A stretch of 10,403 bases of DNA from Hyphomicrobiales bacterium (GCA_014380505.1 JACMJT010000351.1:1-10403), one strand, 5' to 3'. Positions 1-6,923 are shown, counted from the stretch's first letter. The notes: generated by a model not told the origin, from the letters alone. Numbers and translations: made by a program.

Positions 1-1006
1 CATTGGAGATGCGCTCGGGCAGCATCGGCACGACGCGGTCCGGAAAATAGACCGAGTTGCCGCGAATGCGTGCTTCTCGGTCTAGCGCCGTGCCCGGGCG
101 TACGTACGCCGCCACATCGGCGATGGCGACGATGACATCGACACCGCCTGTCGCCTCATCGATCTCGGCCCACACCGCATCGTCGTGGTCGCGGGCGTCA
201 GGAGGATCGATGGTGATCAGCGGAACTTTGCGCAAATCCGTTCGGCCTGCATGGGAAAACGTCTTGAGCGCGAGCGCCTCCGCAATTACCCGCTCGGCAA
301 ATTCATTGGGAATGCCGTGCTGGTGAATGGCGATGAGCGAGATGTTGCGCTGTTCGCTCAGATCGCCGAGCCGCTCGCGCACCCGCGCTTGCGGCAAGCC
401 GTGGGCGCGCTCTTTGGAAATCTCGACTTCGACCAACTCACCGTTCAGCGCGCCATTCTCATCGCCCGCCAGCACCTGCAATTCGTTGCGCGCCTTCTTG
501 TCGACGGGAATGACGCGCGCGCCATGACCCTTCACGACACGGTAAACGCCCAGGACGCGTTTTGATTGTTCCGACAACTTGCGGATGATGCGAGCCTTGA
601 AGCGATAGCGGCCGGAGCGGTCAGGTTCGATCTTGGCAAGAACCCTGTCGCCCTTGCGCGGCGGCTCGCCGCCTTCGATCACCACTCGCGGCGGCTTGCC
701 CGCACTCCGCTCGTCCCACTCGATAGGTTCGCCATAGGCTTCGCCATCCTTGTCGATACCCGTCACTTCCAGCACCGTAACCGGAGGCAGGTTGGACGTA
801 TCGACAAGCTTCTTCTGCCGCTTGGCCAGCTTGCCATCGTCGGCCATCCGCTTCAGCAGCGCCTTAAGCTCGATCTCATCGCTGCCCTTGACCGCGAATG
901 CCCGCCCAATCTCCCGCTTGCCCACGGTGCCGGGAGACGTCTGGATGAAGTCGAGAATGTCCGCTTCAGTAGGGATGCGGGGTTTGGTTTTTCCTGGTTT
1001 CGCCAT
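1..1006 (-). CDS. rnr: Ribonuclease R, N-terminal 335 residues (cut by window edge)
   Basis: RNase R is a processive 3'-to-5' hydrolytic exoribonuclease of the RNB (RNase II) family that degrades structured RNA in the cytoplasm. The visible part holds an N-terminal winged-helix-like region (about residues 10-70), a linker and cold-shock-like RNA-binding domains (about 75-215), and the beginning of the RNB catalytic domain. The catalytic aspartate cluster reads TIDPPDARDHDDAV at residues 265-278; D267, D273, D275 and D276 correspond to the four metal-binding aspartates of E. coli RNase R. It is followed by VADVAAYVRPG, another family signature. The ATG at 1006 is the first possible start, because an in-frame TAG lies two codons upstream. 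No clear Shine-Dalgarno sequence precedes it. It lies 47 nt downstream of topA on the same strand, so co-transcription is likely. The C-terminal part of RNB and the S1 domain lie outside the window. Confidence 0.96.
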   Translation of the reverse strand, partial: MAKPGKTKPRIPTEADILDFIQTSPGTVGKREIGRAFAVKGSDEIELKALLKRMADDGKLAKRQKKLVDTSNLPPVTVLEVTGIDKDGEAYGEPIEWDERSAGKPPRVVIEGGEPPRKGDRVLAKIEPDRSGRYRFKARIIRKLSEQSKRVLGVYRVVKGHGARVIPVDKKARNELQVLAGDENGALNGELVEVEISKERAHGLPQARVRERLGDLSEQRNISLIAIHQHGIPNEFAERVIAEALALKTFSHAGRTDLRKVPLITIDPPDARDHDDAVWAEIDEATGGVDVIVAIADVAAYVRPGTALDREARIRGNSVYFPDRVVPMLPERISN

Positions 1007-1053
1007 GCGCTAGAGATAGCGGTAAGGTTGCGGAGGGGGAAGGGAGTCTGGGC

Positions 1054-3657
1054 TCAATCGGCGATTGCGTTGGCCGCAGCCTTCTTTGCTTTCGCCGCCT
1101 TTTTCGGCGGAGATTTCTTTTTCCCGCGCACTTTCTTGACCGGTTCCTTGCCGGCCCTTTCGGCGATGAGGGCAATAGCTTCGTCCAGTGTCACGGCCTG
1201 TGGATCCATGTCCCGGGGTAGGGTGGCGTTGACCTTGCCGAACTTCACATAGGGGCCGTAGCGGCCGGACATCACTTGAATATTGCCGTTGCCGGCGGGA
1301 TGTGGCCCCAGGTCCTTCAATGCGCCGGGCCGCGCGCGCACGAAACCCTTGGCTTTCTTTTCAGCCAGCATATCGACGGCGCGATTGATGCCGATGGTGA
1401 AAACTTCATCGGGTGAATCGAGATTGGCATAGGTGCCGTCATGCAGCACGAAGGGCCCGAAGCGGCCGAAGTTGGCCACAATGGGCTTGCCGGATTCCGG
1501 ATGCACGCCGATCTCGCGCGGCAATGAGAGGAGCCTCAAGGCGGCTTCAAGATCGATGGTATCAGGGTCCGTGCCCTTGGGGATCGAAGCGCGCCGCGGC
1601 TTTTCGCCATCGACCGCTTCGCCCAATTGCAGATAGGGGCCAAAGCGGCCCTGGCGGCGCGTGACTTTTTCGCCCGTTTCCGGATCGGCCCCAAGCTCGA
1701 TACCTTCCGCCGGAACAGTGGAAGCGGCCTCGCCCCCCGCCGTCATCGGGCGGGTGAACTTGCAGTCCGGATAATTCGAGCAGCCCACGAAGGAGCCGAA
1801 CTTGCCGAGCTTGAGTGAAAGCTGGCCATTGCCGCAAGAAGGACAGGCGCGGGGGTCGCCGCCATCGGCGGGGGCAGGGAAGATGTGCGGCGCCAGAATG
1901 ACGTTCAGCGCGTCGAGCACATTGGTGATGCGCAATTCCTTGATATCGCCGACGGCAGCCGTAAAGTCCTTCCAGAAATCACGCAAAAGCTGCTTCCAGT
2001 CGATCTCGCCGTTTGACACGCGGTCGAGTTGCTCTTCGAGGTTGGCGGTGAAATCATACTCGACATAGCGCCCAAAAAAGCTCTCGAGGAAAGCGGTGAC
2101 GACGCGGCCCTTGTCCTCGGGGATCAGCCGTTTCTTGTCGAGCCGCACATAACCGCGGTCGCGCAGCGTCGACAAAATCGAAACATAGGTGGATGGCCGG
2201 CCGATGCCCAATTCTTCCAACTTCTTGATGATCGAGGCTTCCGAATAGCGCGGCGGCGGTTCGGTGAAATGCTGGTTGGCGGCAATGCCGTTGACGCCGA
2301 TGGAATCGCCCCGCGCCATGGGTGGCAGGCGGCGGGCATCCTCGTCTTCCTCGTCGTCGAGGTCCTCGTGATAGACCTTGAGAAATCCATCGAACTTCAC
2401 CACCGAACCCGTGGCGCGGAACGAATAATGCTTCCCATCGCGGCCATCGCAACCGAGATCGGCGGTGGTGCGCTCAAGTTCCGCACTCTCCATCTGGCTG
2501 GCAATGGTGCGCTGCCAGATCAGTTCATAGAGCCGGAATTGGTCGGCATCGAGAGAGCTGCGCACGCTGGCGGGAGCGCGCGAAAGCTCCGTCGGGCGGA
2601 TCGCCTCATGGGCTTCCTGGGCGTTCTTCGCCTTGGTGGTATATTGGCGGGGCGCCGAGGGTACATACGGCTCGCCGAAATTCTTGAGAATAGCATTGCG
2701 CGTAGCCGCGATGGCCTCCGGCGCCATGTCAACGCCATCGGTTCGCATATAGGTGATGAGGCCCACGGTTTCTCCGCCAATGTCGGCCCCCTCATAGAGA
2801 CGCTGCGCCACCTGCATGGTTTTAGCCGAGGAGAAGCCAAGCTTGCGCGAAGCCTCCTGCTGCAACGTCGAAGTGCGAAATGGCGCGTAGGGATGGCGCC
2901 GTGCGGGCTTGCTCTCGATCGTATCGACGGAAAAACGCTGGCCCTTGACCGCCTGCTCGATGGCCCGCGCCGAAGCTTCGTCCTTGATGTCGAGCTTGGC
3001 CAGCTTCTGGCCGGCGATGGAATTGAGCGCTGCCGAAAATTCAGCCCCCTTTGGCGTCACGAATTTGCCGTCGATGCTCCAGTATTCCTGCGAGCGGAAA
3101 GCTTCTATCTCAAGTTCCCGGTCGCAGATCAGCCGCAGCGCCACCGATTGCACCCGGCCCGCCGAGCGTGATCCCGGCAGCTTGCGCCAAAGCACCGGCG
3201 ACAGCGTGAACCCCACGAGATAGTCCAGCGCCCGCCGCGCCAGATAGGCATCGACCAGGGCGGCATCGACCTGGCGCGGATGCTGCATTGCTTCCAGCAC
3301 GGACTGGCGGGTGATGGCGTTGAAAACCACCCGCTGCACCGCCTTGCCCTTGAGCGCGCCCTTCTTCCTCAGCACCTCCAGCACATGCCAGGAGATGGCT
3401 TCGCCCTCCCGGTCCGGGTCGGTGGCGAGGATCAGGCGGTCATCGCCCTTGAGGGCTTCGGCGATATCGGAAAGCCGCTTGGCCGACTTGCTATCGACCT
3501 CCCAGGACATCTCGAAATCCTCGTCAGGCCTGACCGAGCCATCCTTGGCGGGCAGGTCGCGGACATGGCCATAGGAGGCCAGGACGGTAAAATCCTTGCC
3601 TAGGTATTTGTTGATGGTCTTGGCCTTGGCCGGCGATTCGACGACGACGACAGTCAT
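1054..3657 (-). CDS. topA: DNA topoisomerase I (type IA)
   Basis: This 867-residue enzyme relaxes negatively supercoiled DNA by cutting one strand through a 5'-phosphotyrosine link. The N-terminal Toprim domain opens VVVVESPAKAKTI, with E7, and carries the acidic triad D80-x-D82-x-E84 in ATDPDREGE. The active-site tyrosine is Y303 in GLITYMRTDG. GIGRPSTY (485-491) belongs to the central domain. The C-terminus has one C4 zinc-ribbon (C605, C608, C626, C632), then three glycine/aromatic repeats of the type GRFGPY/F (around 670, 731 and 799), then a lysine- and alanine-rich tail (about 837-862) likely to contact DNA. E. coli TopA has three zinc ribbons; one ribbon plus such repeats is common in alphaproteobacteria. 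An acidic stretch (431-441) is also usual there. The ATG at 3657 has AGGA six bases upstream. The gene is intact. Confidence 0.98.
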   Translation of the reverse strand: MTVVVVESPAKAKTINKYLGKDFTVLASYGHVRDLPAKDGSVRPDEDFEMSWEVDSKSAKRLSDIAEALKGDDRLILATDPDREGEAISWHVLEVLRKKGALKGKAVQRVVFNAITRQSVLEAMQHPRQVDAALVDAYLARRALDYLVGFTLSPVLWRKLPGSRSAGRVQSVALRLICDRELEIEAFRSQEYWSIDGKFVTPKGAEFSAALNSIAGQKLAKLDIKDEASARAIEQAVKGQRFSVDTIESKPARRHPYAPFRTSTLQQEASRKLGFSSAKTMQVAQRLYEGADIGGETVGLITYMRTDGVDMAPEAIAATRNAILKNFGEPYVPSAPRQYTTKAKNAQEAHEAIRPTELSRAPASVRSSLDADQFRLYELIWQRTIASQMESAELERTTADLGCDGRDGKHYSFRATGSVVKFDGFLKVYHEDLDDEEDEDARRLPPMARGDSIGVNGIAANQHFTEPPPRYSEASIIKKLEELGIGRPSTYVSILSTLRDRGYVRLDKKRLIPEDKGRVVTAFLESFFGRYVEYDFTANLEEQLDRVSNGEIDWKQLLRDFWKDFTAAVGDIKELRITNVLDALNVILAPHIFPAPADGGDPRACPSCGNGQLSLKLGKFGSFVGCSNYPDCKFTRPMTAGGEAASTVPAEGIELGADPETGEKVTRRQGRFGPYLQLGEAVDGEKPRRASIPKGTDPDTIDLEAALRLLSLPREIGVHPESGKPIVANFGRFGPFVLHDGTYANLDSPDEVFTIGINRAVDMLAEKKAKGFVRARPGALKDLGPHPAGNGNIQVMSGRYGPYVKFGKVNATLPRDMDPQAVTLDEAIALIAERAGKEPVKKVRGKKKSPPKKAAKAKKAAANAIAD

Positions 3658-3688
3658 TCAATGTCCTGGCTGATTGGTGGGCGAGCCT

Positions 3689-3716
3689 CATATAGGCATC
3701 CTCCCGCCCCCGCAAG
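3689..3716 (-). promoter_or_regulatory. Candidate promoter of topA(-rnr)
   Basis: On the minus strand a TATATG (-10-like, 3689-3694) lies 16 nt downstream of CTTGCG (-35-like, 3711-3716). This would place the transcript start near 3682, about 25 nt before the topA ATG, which leaves room for the AGGA ribosome-binding site. Neither hexamer is a full consensus match, so this is only a candidate. Confidence 0.3.
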
Positions 3717-3737
3717 CACAGCCCAACTCCACCTTTT

Positions 3738-3762
3738 GCACCCAAATACAATCTAAGGGTGC
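3738..3762. promoter_or_regulatory. Inverted repeat GCACCC-N13-GGGTGC in the topA / small-gene divergent region
   Basis: Two perfect 6-bp arms (3738-3743 and 3757-3762) flank 13 AT-rich bases. The repeat lies upstream of both divergent genes, outside the core of either candidate promoter. It could be an operator or a weak transcript hairpin. The arms are short enough that chance is possible. Confidence 0.3.
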
Positions 3763-3767
3763 TTTAA

Positions 3768-3795
3768 TAGACAAACAACACGTTTATGTTGTGAT
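3768..3795 (+). promoter_or_regulatory. Candidate promoter and operator-like inverted repeat of the small conserved gene
   Basis: TAGACA (3768-3773) matches the -35 consensus TTGACA at five of six positions. TGTGAT (3790-3795), 16 nt downstream, matches TATAAT at four of six. Between and partly within them lies a perfect inverted repeat, ACAACA (3775-3780) and TGTTGT (3787-3792), spaced by 6 nt. A repressor bound there would block RNA polymerase. The predicted start near 3802 leaves a leader of about 19 nt that contains the GGAGG site. The promoter is inferred from sequence only. Confidence 0.35.
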
Positions 3796-3809
3796 TAGTC
3801 TATCTTATC

Positions 3810-3814
3810 GGAGG
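3810..3814 (+). promoter_or_regulatory. Shine-Dalgarno GGAGG that fixes the start at 3821
   Basis: GGAGG lies 6 nt before the ATG at 3821, an ideal spacing. The open frame extends upstream to 3674, but that extension has no such site, runs into the topA leader on the other strand and has an unlikely composition. The ATG at 3821 is therefore the start. Confidence 0.8.
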
Positions 3815-3820
3815 CGAATC

Positions 3821-4135
3821 ATGGCGGCGGCGGCATCGAACACGGCGGAAGCTACCCGTTCTGATAGAATCATTGGTGATGATACACCAAAAATGGACCT
3901 TTCGGTCCTTCAGCACGACACAGCCCAGTATGTGGCGGACATGATCCTCGAACTGCGCAACATGGCCAAGGCCGCCAAGCTCTTCACCGTCATGGTCCCG
4001 CTCGAATACGCCTATTACGAGGCCTTTTCCCGGGCCAACCGGGTCAGCGTGCCGCCCGAAGAGATCGAACGCCTGCGCCTGCTGGCCGAAGCGGCCAAGG
4101 AAACGGAAACATCGGCTACTGGCACCACCGATTAG
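3821..4135 (+). CDS. Small conserved protein of unknown function (104 aa)
   Basis: I cannot name a function. The protein has a variable, Ala/Thr-rich first 25 residues. A compact core (about residues 27-95) follows, reading like helices: QYVADMILELRNMAKAAK, then LFTVMVPLEYAYYEAFSRAN, then PPEEIERLRLLAEAAKE. There is no signal peptide, no membrane span and no cysteine, so it is probably a soluble cytoplasmic protein. The aromatic-rich EYAYYEAF centre looks like a family signature, and I recall similar unnamed proteins in rhizobia, though I cannot give an accession. The start is well supported by GGAGG six bases upstream. It is transcribed away from topA. Its TAG stop overlaps the stop of the converging cupin gene by 4 nt, so no terminator lies between them. 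Confidence 0.85.
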   Translation: MAAAASNTAEATRSDRIIGDDTPKMDLSVLQHDTAQYVADMILELRNMAKAAKLFTVMVPLEYAYYEAFSRANRVSVPPEEIERLRLLAEAAKETETSATGTTD

Positions 4136-4689
4136 CCGCGCTGCTTTACCCGGCACAGCGCGAGCCGGGCTGCGGAAGATGATCCTCGCACGATCTCCCC
4201 CGGCGTAAGAAGAAGGCTATCACCCGTCAGGAACTTTTGACCGCTGACCTCCAATTCGCCCTGCAACAGATGAGCGAAGGCCGTAACGTCCGGTTCCCCC
4301 AATTGCAGCGATTCCGTAACTTCGATGCACGCGAGGCTGCTTTCCACGCTCTCCCGCCGGGACATCAGGTTGAAATCCCGCACCGGACCGGCGATCAAGC
4401 GCGAGTCGATTGACCAGTCTCCGGAAAAGCTGCGCGGGATAAATTTGGGGTTAACCTCGATGGGGCCATTGGGTCCGCCATTTAGCACCATGCCGGAGCC
4501 CTCGATTGCCATGATGTGGCGGTCATACCCTGCGAAAATCGAAAACGGCCCATCAGCCGCCACATCCGCAATGCTGACCCGCCACAGGAACGCCGCACCG
4601 CCGCTGCCTTCCACATAAAGTTCCGTGGTCGTGCCGCCGCCATTCTTCCAGGGCATGACGCGGTAATTCGCAGCGGTGAATTTCCTCAT
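4132..4689 (-). CDS. HutD/Ves family cupin protein (185 aa)
   Basis: This is a HutD/Ves family protein, a two-part cupin fold with no established enzyme activity. In pseudomonads HutD is encoded with histidine-utilisation genes and is thought to modulate their expression; E. coli Ves is a cold-induced relative. Family hallmarks are visible: MPWKNGGGTTTEL at residues 12-24, WRVSIADVAADGPFSIFAGYDR at 36-57 followed by HIMAIEGSGM, GDW at 90-92, and GPVRDFNLMSRR at 101-112. The length is normal. The ATG at 4689 has GAGGA a few bases upstream. No hut genes are visible here, so a role in histidine breakdown cannot be inferred from context. A pair of palindromes separates it from the upstream CDF gene on the same strand. 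Its 3' end overlaps the converging small gene by 4 nt. Confidence 0.9.
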   Translation of the reverse strand: MRKFTAANYRVMPWKNGGGTTTELYVEGSGGAAFLWRVSIADVAADGPFSIFAGYDRHIMAIEGSGMVLNGGPNGPIEVNPKFIPRSFSGDWSIDSRLIAGPVRDFNLMSRRESVESSLACIEVTESLQLGEPDVTAFAHLLQGELEVSGQKFLTGDSLLLTPGEIVRGSSSAARLALCRVKQRG

Positions 4690-4711
4690 GTGTCCTCAAT
4701 CCCTTCTCATT

Positions 4712-4734
4712 ATGCCCGCACTTGATGCGGGCAT
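4712..4734. repeat. Short palindromic repeat 1 (9-bp stem, 5-nt loop)
   Basis: ATGCCCGCA (4712-4720) and TGCGGGCAT (4726-4734) are perfect reverse complements around the loop CTTGA. It resembles the short GC-rich palindromes dispersed between genes in many alphaproteobacteria. It lies upstream of the HutD/Ves gene; a CATAAT (minus strand) starts inside its edge, which might form a -10 element. Confidence 0.75.
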
Positions 4735-4752
4735 CCTCTCACGCTGCTAAAG

Positions 4753-4775
4753 ATGGCCGTGTCGAGCACGGCCAT
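4753..4775. repeat. Short palindromic repeat 2, possible terminator of the chaC-CDF operon
   Basis: ATGGCCGTG (4753-4761) and CACGGCCAT (4767-4775) pair perfectly around the loop TCGAG. It has the same stem and loop lengths and the same outer bases as repeat 1, with the inner bases differing in a paired way. It starts 12 nt past the CDF stop codon on the minus strand and is followed there by CTTTAGC rather than a run of T. It could therefore act as a weak or Rho-assisted terminator or as an RNA-stabilising hairpin. Confidence 0.7.
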
Positions 4776-4787
4776 GATGAGAATTTC

Positions 4788-6176
4788 CTACAGTTCATGC
4801 CGCGCCCGGCCTGCGGGTTCCGCGTGGGCGATGACGCGGCGGATGTTCGGGAACTTCTCCTGCAACCCATTCTCGATGTGATCGACGCAGGCGTGCACGT
4901 CGTCGATCGTATCTTCACCAGCAAAGATGCAATGGTAATGAACGAACACGCCCTGATCCGTCTGGCGAATGCGGATATTGTGCAGTTGGCTGAGCCGCTT
5001 CTGCTTCGCCGCCAGTAGCGTGAGCGCCTTGGTGACAGCGGCGGCCTCCTTCGCCGATGCCTCGTTGCCTTCGAGCAAGTGTTCGGGCTGGGGCTCGATG
5101 TGGCTTTCCACTTCCACATCGCCGCCAAGTTCGCGGCGGATGGCATTCTCGAGTTTTGTCGCCGTTTCGTGAGCGTCCACCAGCGCCATGGCGCCATCGA
5201 CTTCAAGGTCGAAACTGACGGCGAGCCTGCCCTTGATCTGCTGCACCGTCACATGATGGATCGCCAGGTTACGGCGAGCGGCGATCAGCATGGTTTTCTG
5301 GAGTACGGTTTCGCTGTCAAGCGCCACGGGATTGGCCGCCACCGTGACATCGGCGTTGGGAAACGCCTCGCGAACGCGGGCATGAATGGTATCCTTGATG
5401 TTCACCATGTCGTCGACCGGCATGGTGCGGGCGACCTCCACCACGATGCTGACGAACAGCGTTGCGCCGGCAGGACGGAGCCTGAGCCCCCTGAGTGCCA
5501 GAATCCCATCCACATGCGAGACGATGTGCCGGACTTTCTCAGTCGCTCCTTCGGGCGCCCTATCGAGAAGGGTGTTGAGCGTGCGCTTGCCGAGCCGCCA
5601 TCCCGCCAGCCCCACGAAGAACGACACCGCCAAAGCCGCAATCGCGTCCGCAGCCGGAATGCCATACCACACGGCGCCAAGGCCAAAGAGCACGACGACC
5701 GAACTCCACATGTCGGATGAAAAATGCAGCGCATCCGCTTCCAGCGCCTCGCTCGATGTCTTTTTTGCCACGCGAGTGAGCGCTCGCGACCGGTTGAGAT
5801 CGATGAAGATCGATGCGGCGATGATGGCGGCGGCCCACCAGGTCACGTCCACATGGGTTTCGCCAGTTACGAGCCGCTTTACCGCTTCCCACACGATCCA
5901 TGCCATCGTAAAAAACAGCAGGCCGGTTGCGATGAGTGCCGCGACACTCTCCGCCTTGGCGTGTCCGTAATGGTGTTCAGCGTCGGGAGGTTGATCGCTC
6001 CAGCGTATGGCGATCAAGGTGACGATAGTGGCGCCGAAATCGATTATGCTGTGAATCGCCTCCGAAAGGATGCCGAGCGAGCCGGTCACCAGCCCGGCAG
6101 CCAGCTTGGACACCGCAAGTCCCAGGCTTGCAAGCAGCGAGACAAAGGCAACCCGCTGTTTTTCAGAAGATGGCAT
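4788..6176 (-). CDS. Cation diffusion facilitator with three tandem C-terminal dimerisation-type domains (462 aa)
   Basis: CDF transporters are inner-membrane dimers that export divalent metals such as zinc in exchange for protons. Six membrane segments fit residues 9-31, 36-57, 78-100, 113-127, 151-170 and 177-193. The transport site has H42 and D46 (SEAIHSIID) plus H151 and D155 (ADALHFSSD), an HD-HD pattern usually linked to zinc. The interfacial site keeps D65, H68 and H72, matching D68, H71 and H75 of E. coli YiiP. After it come three ferredoxin-like units at about 211-285, 289-363 and 381-455, where most CDFs have one, hence 462 residues rather than about 300. The ATG at 6176 is chosen because the transporter core begins just after it; the open frame continues upstream through the end of chaC. 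No strong ribosome-binding site is seen. It starts 22 nt after chaC and is likely co-transcribed with it. Confidence 0.92.
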   Translation of the reverse strand: MPSSEKQRVAFVSLLASLGLAVSKLAAGLVTGSLGILSEAIHSIIDFGATIVTLIAIRWSDQPPDAEHHYGHAKAESVAALIATGLLFFTMAWIVWEAVKRLVTGETHVDVTWWAAAIIAASIFIDLNRSRALTRVAKKTSSEALEADALHFSSDMWSSVVVLFGLGAVWYGIPAADAIAALAVSFFVGLAGWRLGKRTLNTLLDRAPEGATEKVRHIVSHVDGILALRGLRLRPAGATLFVSIVVEVARTMPVDDMVNIKDTIHARVREAFPNADVTVAANPVALDSETVLQKTMLIAARRNLAIHHVTVQQIKGRLAVSFDLEVDGAMALVDAHETATKLENAIRRELGGDVEVESHIEPQPEHLLEGNEASAKEAAAVTKALTLLAAKQKRLSQLHNIRIRQTDQGVFVHYHCIFAGEDTIDDVHACVDHIENGLQEKFPNIRRVIAHAEPAGRARHEL

Positions 6177-6198
6177 GGGCGCTGTGTAGGATGCAGCG

Positions 6199-6900
6199 CT
6201 AAACGAGGCAAGCCTCCGGAAAACGCTGCTCGATGAGAACGGCAACGCGCTCCTGCAGATCCCAGAGATAGGGATCGTGAATACCTTCACGTTCGAGACA
6301 GGCAATGGTCTGGTGCAGATATTCAGCACCGCTGCCCCAATGACCGCAAGCGGTGGCGAGACGCTCGGCAATAGCGTCAAGGCCAAGCACCCCCGCATAG
6401 ATCGGACTTTCCGGGTTGGCGGTGAAGGCGATCGCCTGCCTGCGCCCTCCCTCCGTCTCCACCTCGATCCAGCGCGGAAAGTTGGAGGGCGGCTTGACGG
6501 TCATCTCGCGCCGCCACAGGCCATGGAGCGTTTCCAGTTCGCTTTCCGACGCGATCTCCTGGATGACGCCTTCGCACATGCCGCCGTGGTCGATCTGCAT
6601 CATCAGGCCGGGCACATCGGGCGTTCCGCGAAAGCGCTTGATCCGCAGACAGAACGACCGGTGCCAGCCGAGTGCTGTGGCTTTGCTCACCCGCGCTGGC
6701 GCGAAGGCTGGCTTCCAGATCAGCGAGCCATAGCAGAATATGGCAATGGGGCCGTCTGGCCGACGGGAGAGGAATTCGCCGATATGATCCTCATAGTCGG
6801 CGTCCGAAAAGTAATCCATGCCCGCCAACGGGCCGGTATCCACGATATCGCGATGCACCAGGCTGACATGGGCAGCGGTGAGGCGCATGGAACTGTTCAT
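6199..6900 (-). CDS. chaC: Glutathione-specific gamma-glutamylcyclotransferase, ChaC family
   Basis: ChaC enzymes cleave cytosolic glutathione into 5-oxoproline and Cys-Gly. The family signature CYGSLIW (residues 56-62) forms the substrate loop. GWHRSFCLR (78-86) and RGTPDVPG (91-98) match E. coli ChaC closely. The catalytic glutamate is E132 in LWRREM, equivalent to LWKREM of E. coli ChaC. Counting from the ATG at 6900 gives 233 residues against 231 for the E. coli protein. Alternative starts at 6909 (inside a palindrome), 6888 and the far-upstream 6981 are possible; none has a good Shine-Dalgarno sequence. The CDF transporter follows after 22 nt. Divergent from it are an MFS permease and a glutathione S-transferase, which places glutathione metabolism on both sides of one control region. 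Confidence 0.92.
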   Translation of the reverse strand: MNSSMRLTAAHVSLVHRDIVDTGPLAGMDYFSDADYEDHIGEFLSRRPDGPIAIFCYGSLIWKPAFAPARVSKATALGWHRSFCLRIKRFRGTPDVPGLMMQIDHGGMCEGVIQEIASESELETLHGLWRREMTVKPPSNFPRWIEVETEGGRRQAIAFTANPESPIYAGVLGLDAIAERLATACGHWGSGAEYLHQTIACLEREGIHDPYLWDLQERVAVLIEQRFPEACLV

Positions 6901-6902
6901 GG

Positions 6903-6923
6903 CGCCCATTATTGCAATGGGCG
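6903..6923. promoter_or_regulatory. Perfect 21-bp palindrome, candidate operator between chaC and the MFS gene
   Basis: CGCCCATT (6903-6910) and AATGGGCG (6916-6923) are exact reverse complements around ATTGC. Size and symmetry fit a dimeric transcription-factor site. It sits 2 nt upstream of the preferred chaC start, so it could alternatively act as an RNA hairpin only if transcription begins further upstream. No regulator gene is present in the window. Confidence 0.6.

Noticed and set aside
97..110. Perfect 14-bp palindrome GGCGTACGTACGCC
   Set aside because: It lies inside rnr and encodes part of the conserved AAYVRPG segment of RNase R, so the protein sequence and GC-rich codons explain it.
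185..1252. Plus-strand open frames over rnr and the 3' end of topA
   Set aside because: They are antisense shadows of the RNase R and TopA frames, which carry catalytic signatures.
2334..2370. Acidic stretch in TopA (about residues 431-441), considered as an unusual insertion
   Set aside because: An Asp/Glu-rich linker at this position followed by RRLPPM is a normal feature of alphaproteobacterial topoisomerase I as I recall it.
2029..3171. A 380-codon open frame on the plus strand
   Set aside because: It is fully antisense to topA, whose motifs are intact. Long antisense frames are expected in GC-rich codon usage; the translation shows no recognisable domain.
3674..3820. N-terminal extension of the small plus-strand protein to 153 residues
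   Set aside because: It runs through the promoter gap and inverted repeats, whereas GGAGG sits exactly 6 nt before the ATG at 3821.
4149..4169. Inverted repeat CCCGGC / GCCGGG near the end of the HutD/Ves gene
   Set aside because: It is within coding sequence, has a 9-nt loop and no following T run; a 6-bp GC stem is expected by chance here.
6177..6398. N-terminal extension of the CDF frame to 536 residues
   Set aside because: It overlaps the chaC coding region in another frame and would add a non-homologous 74 residues before the first membrane segment; the ATG at 6176 fits the family.
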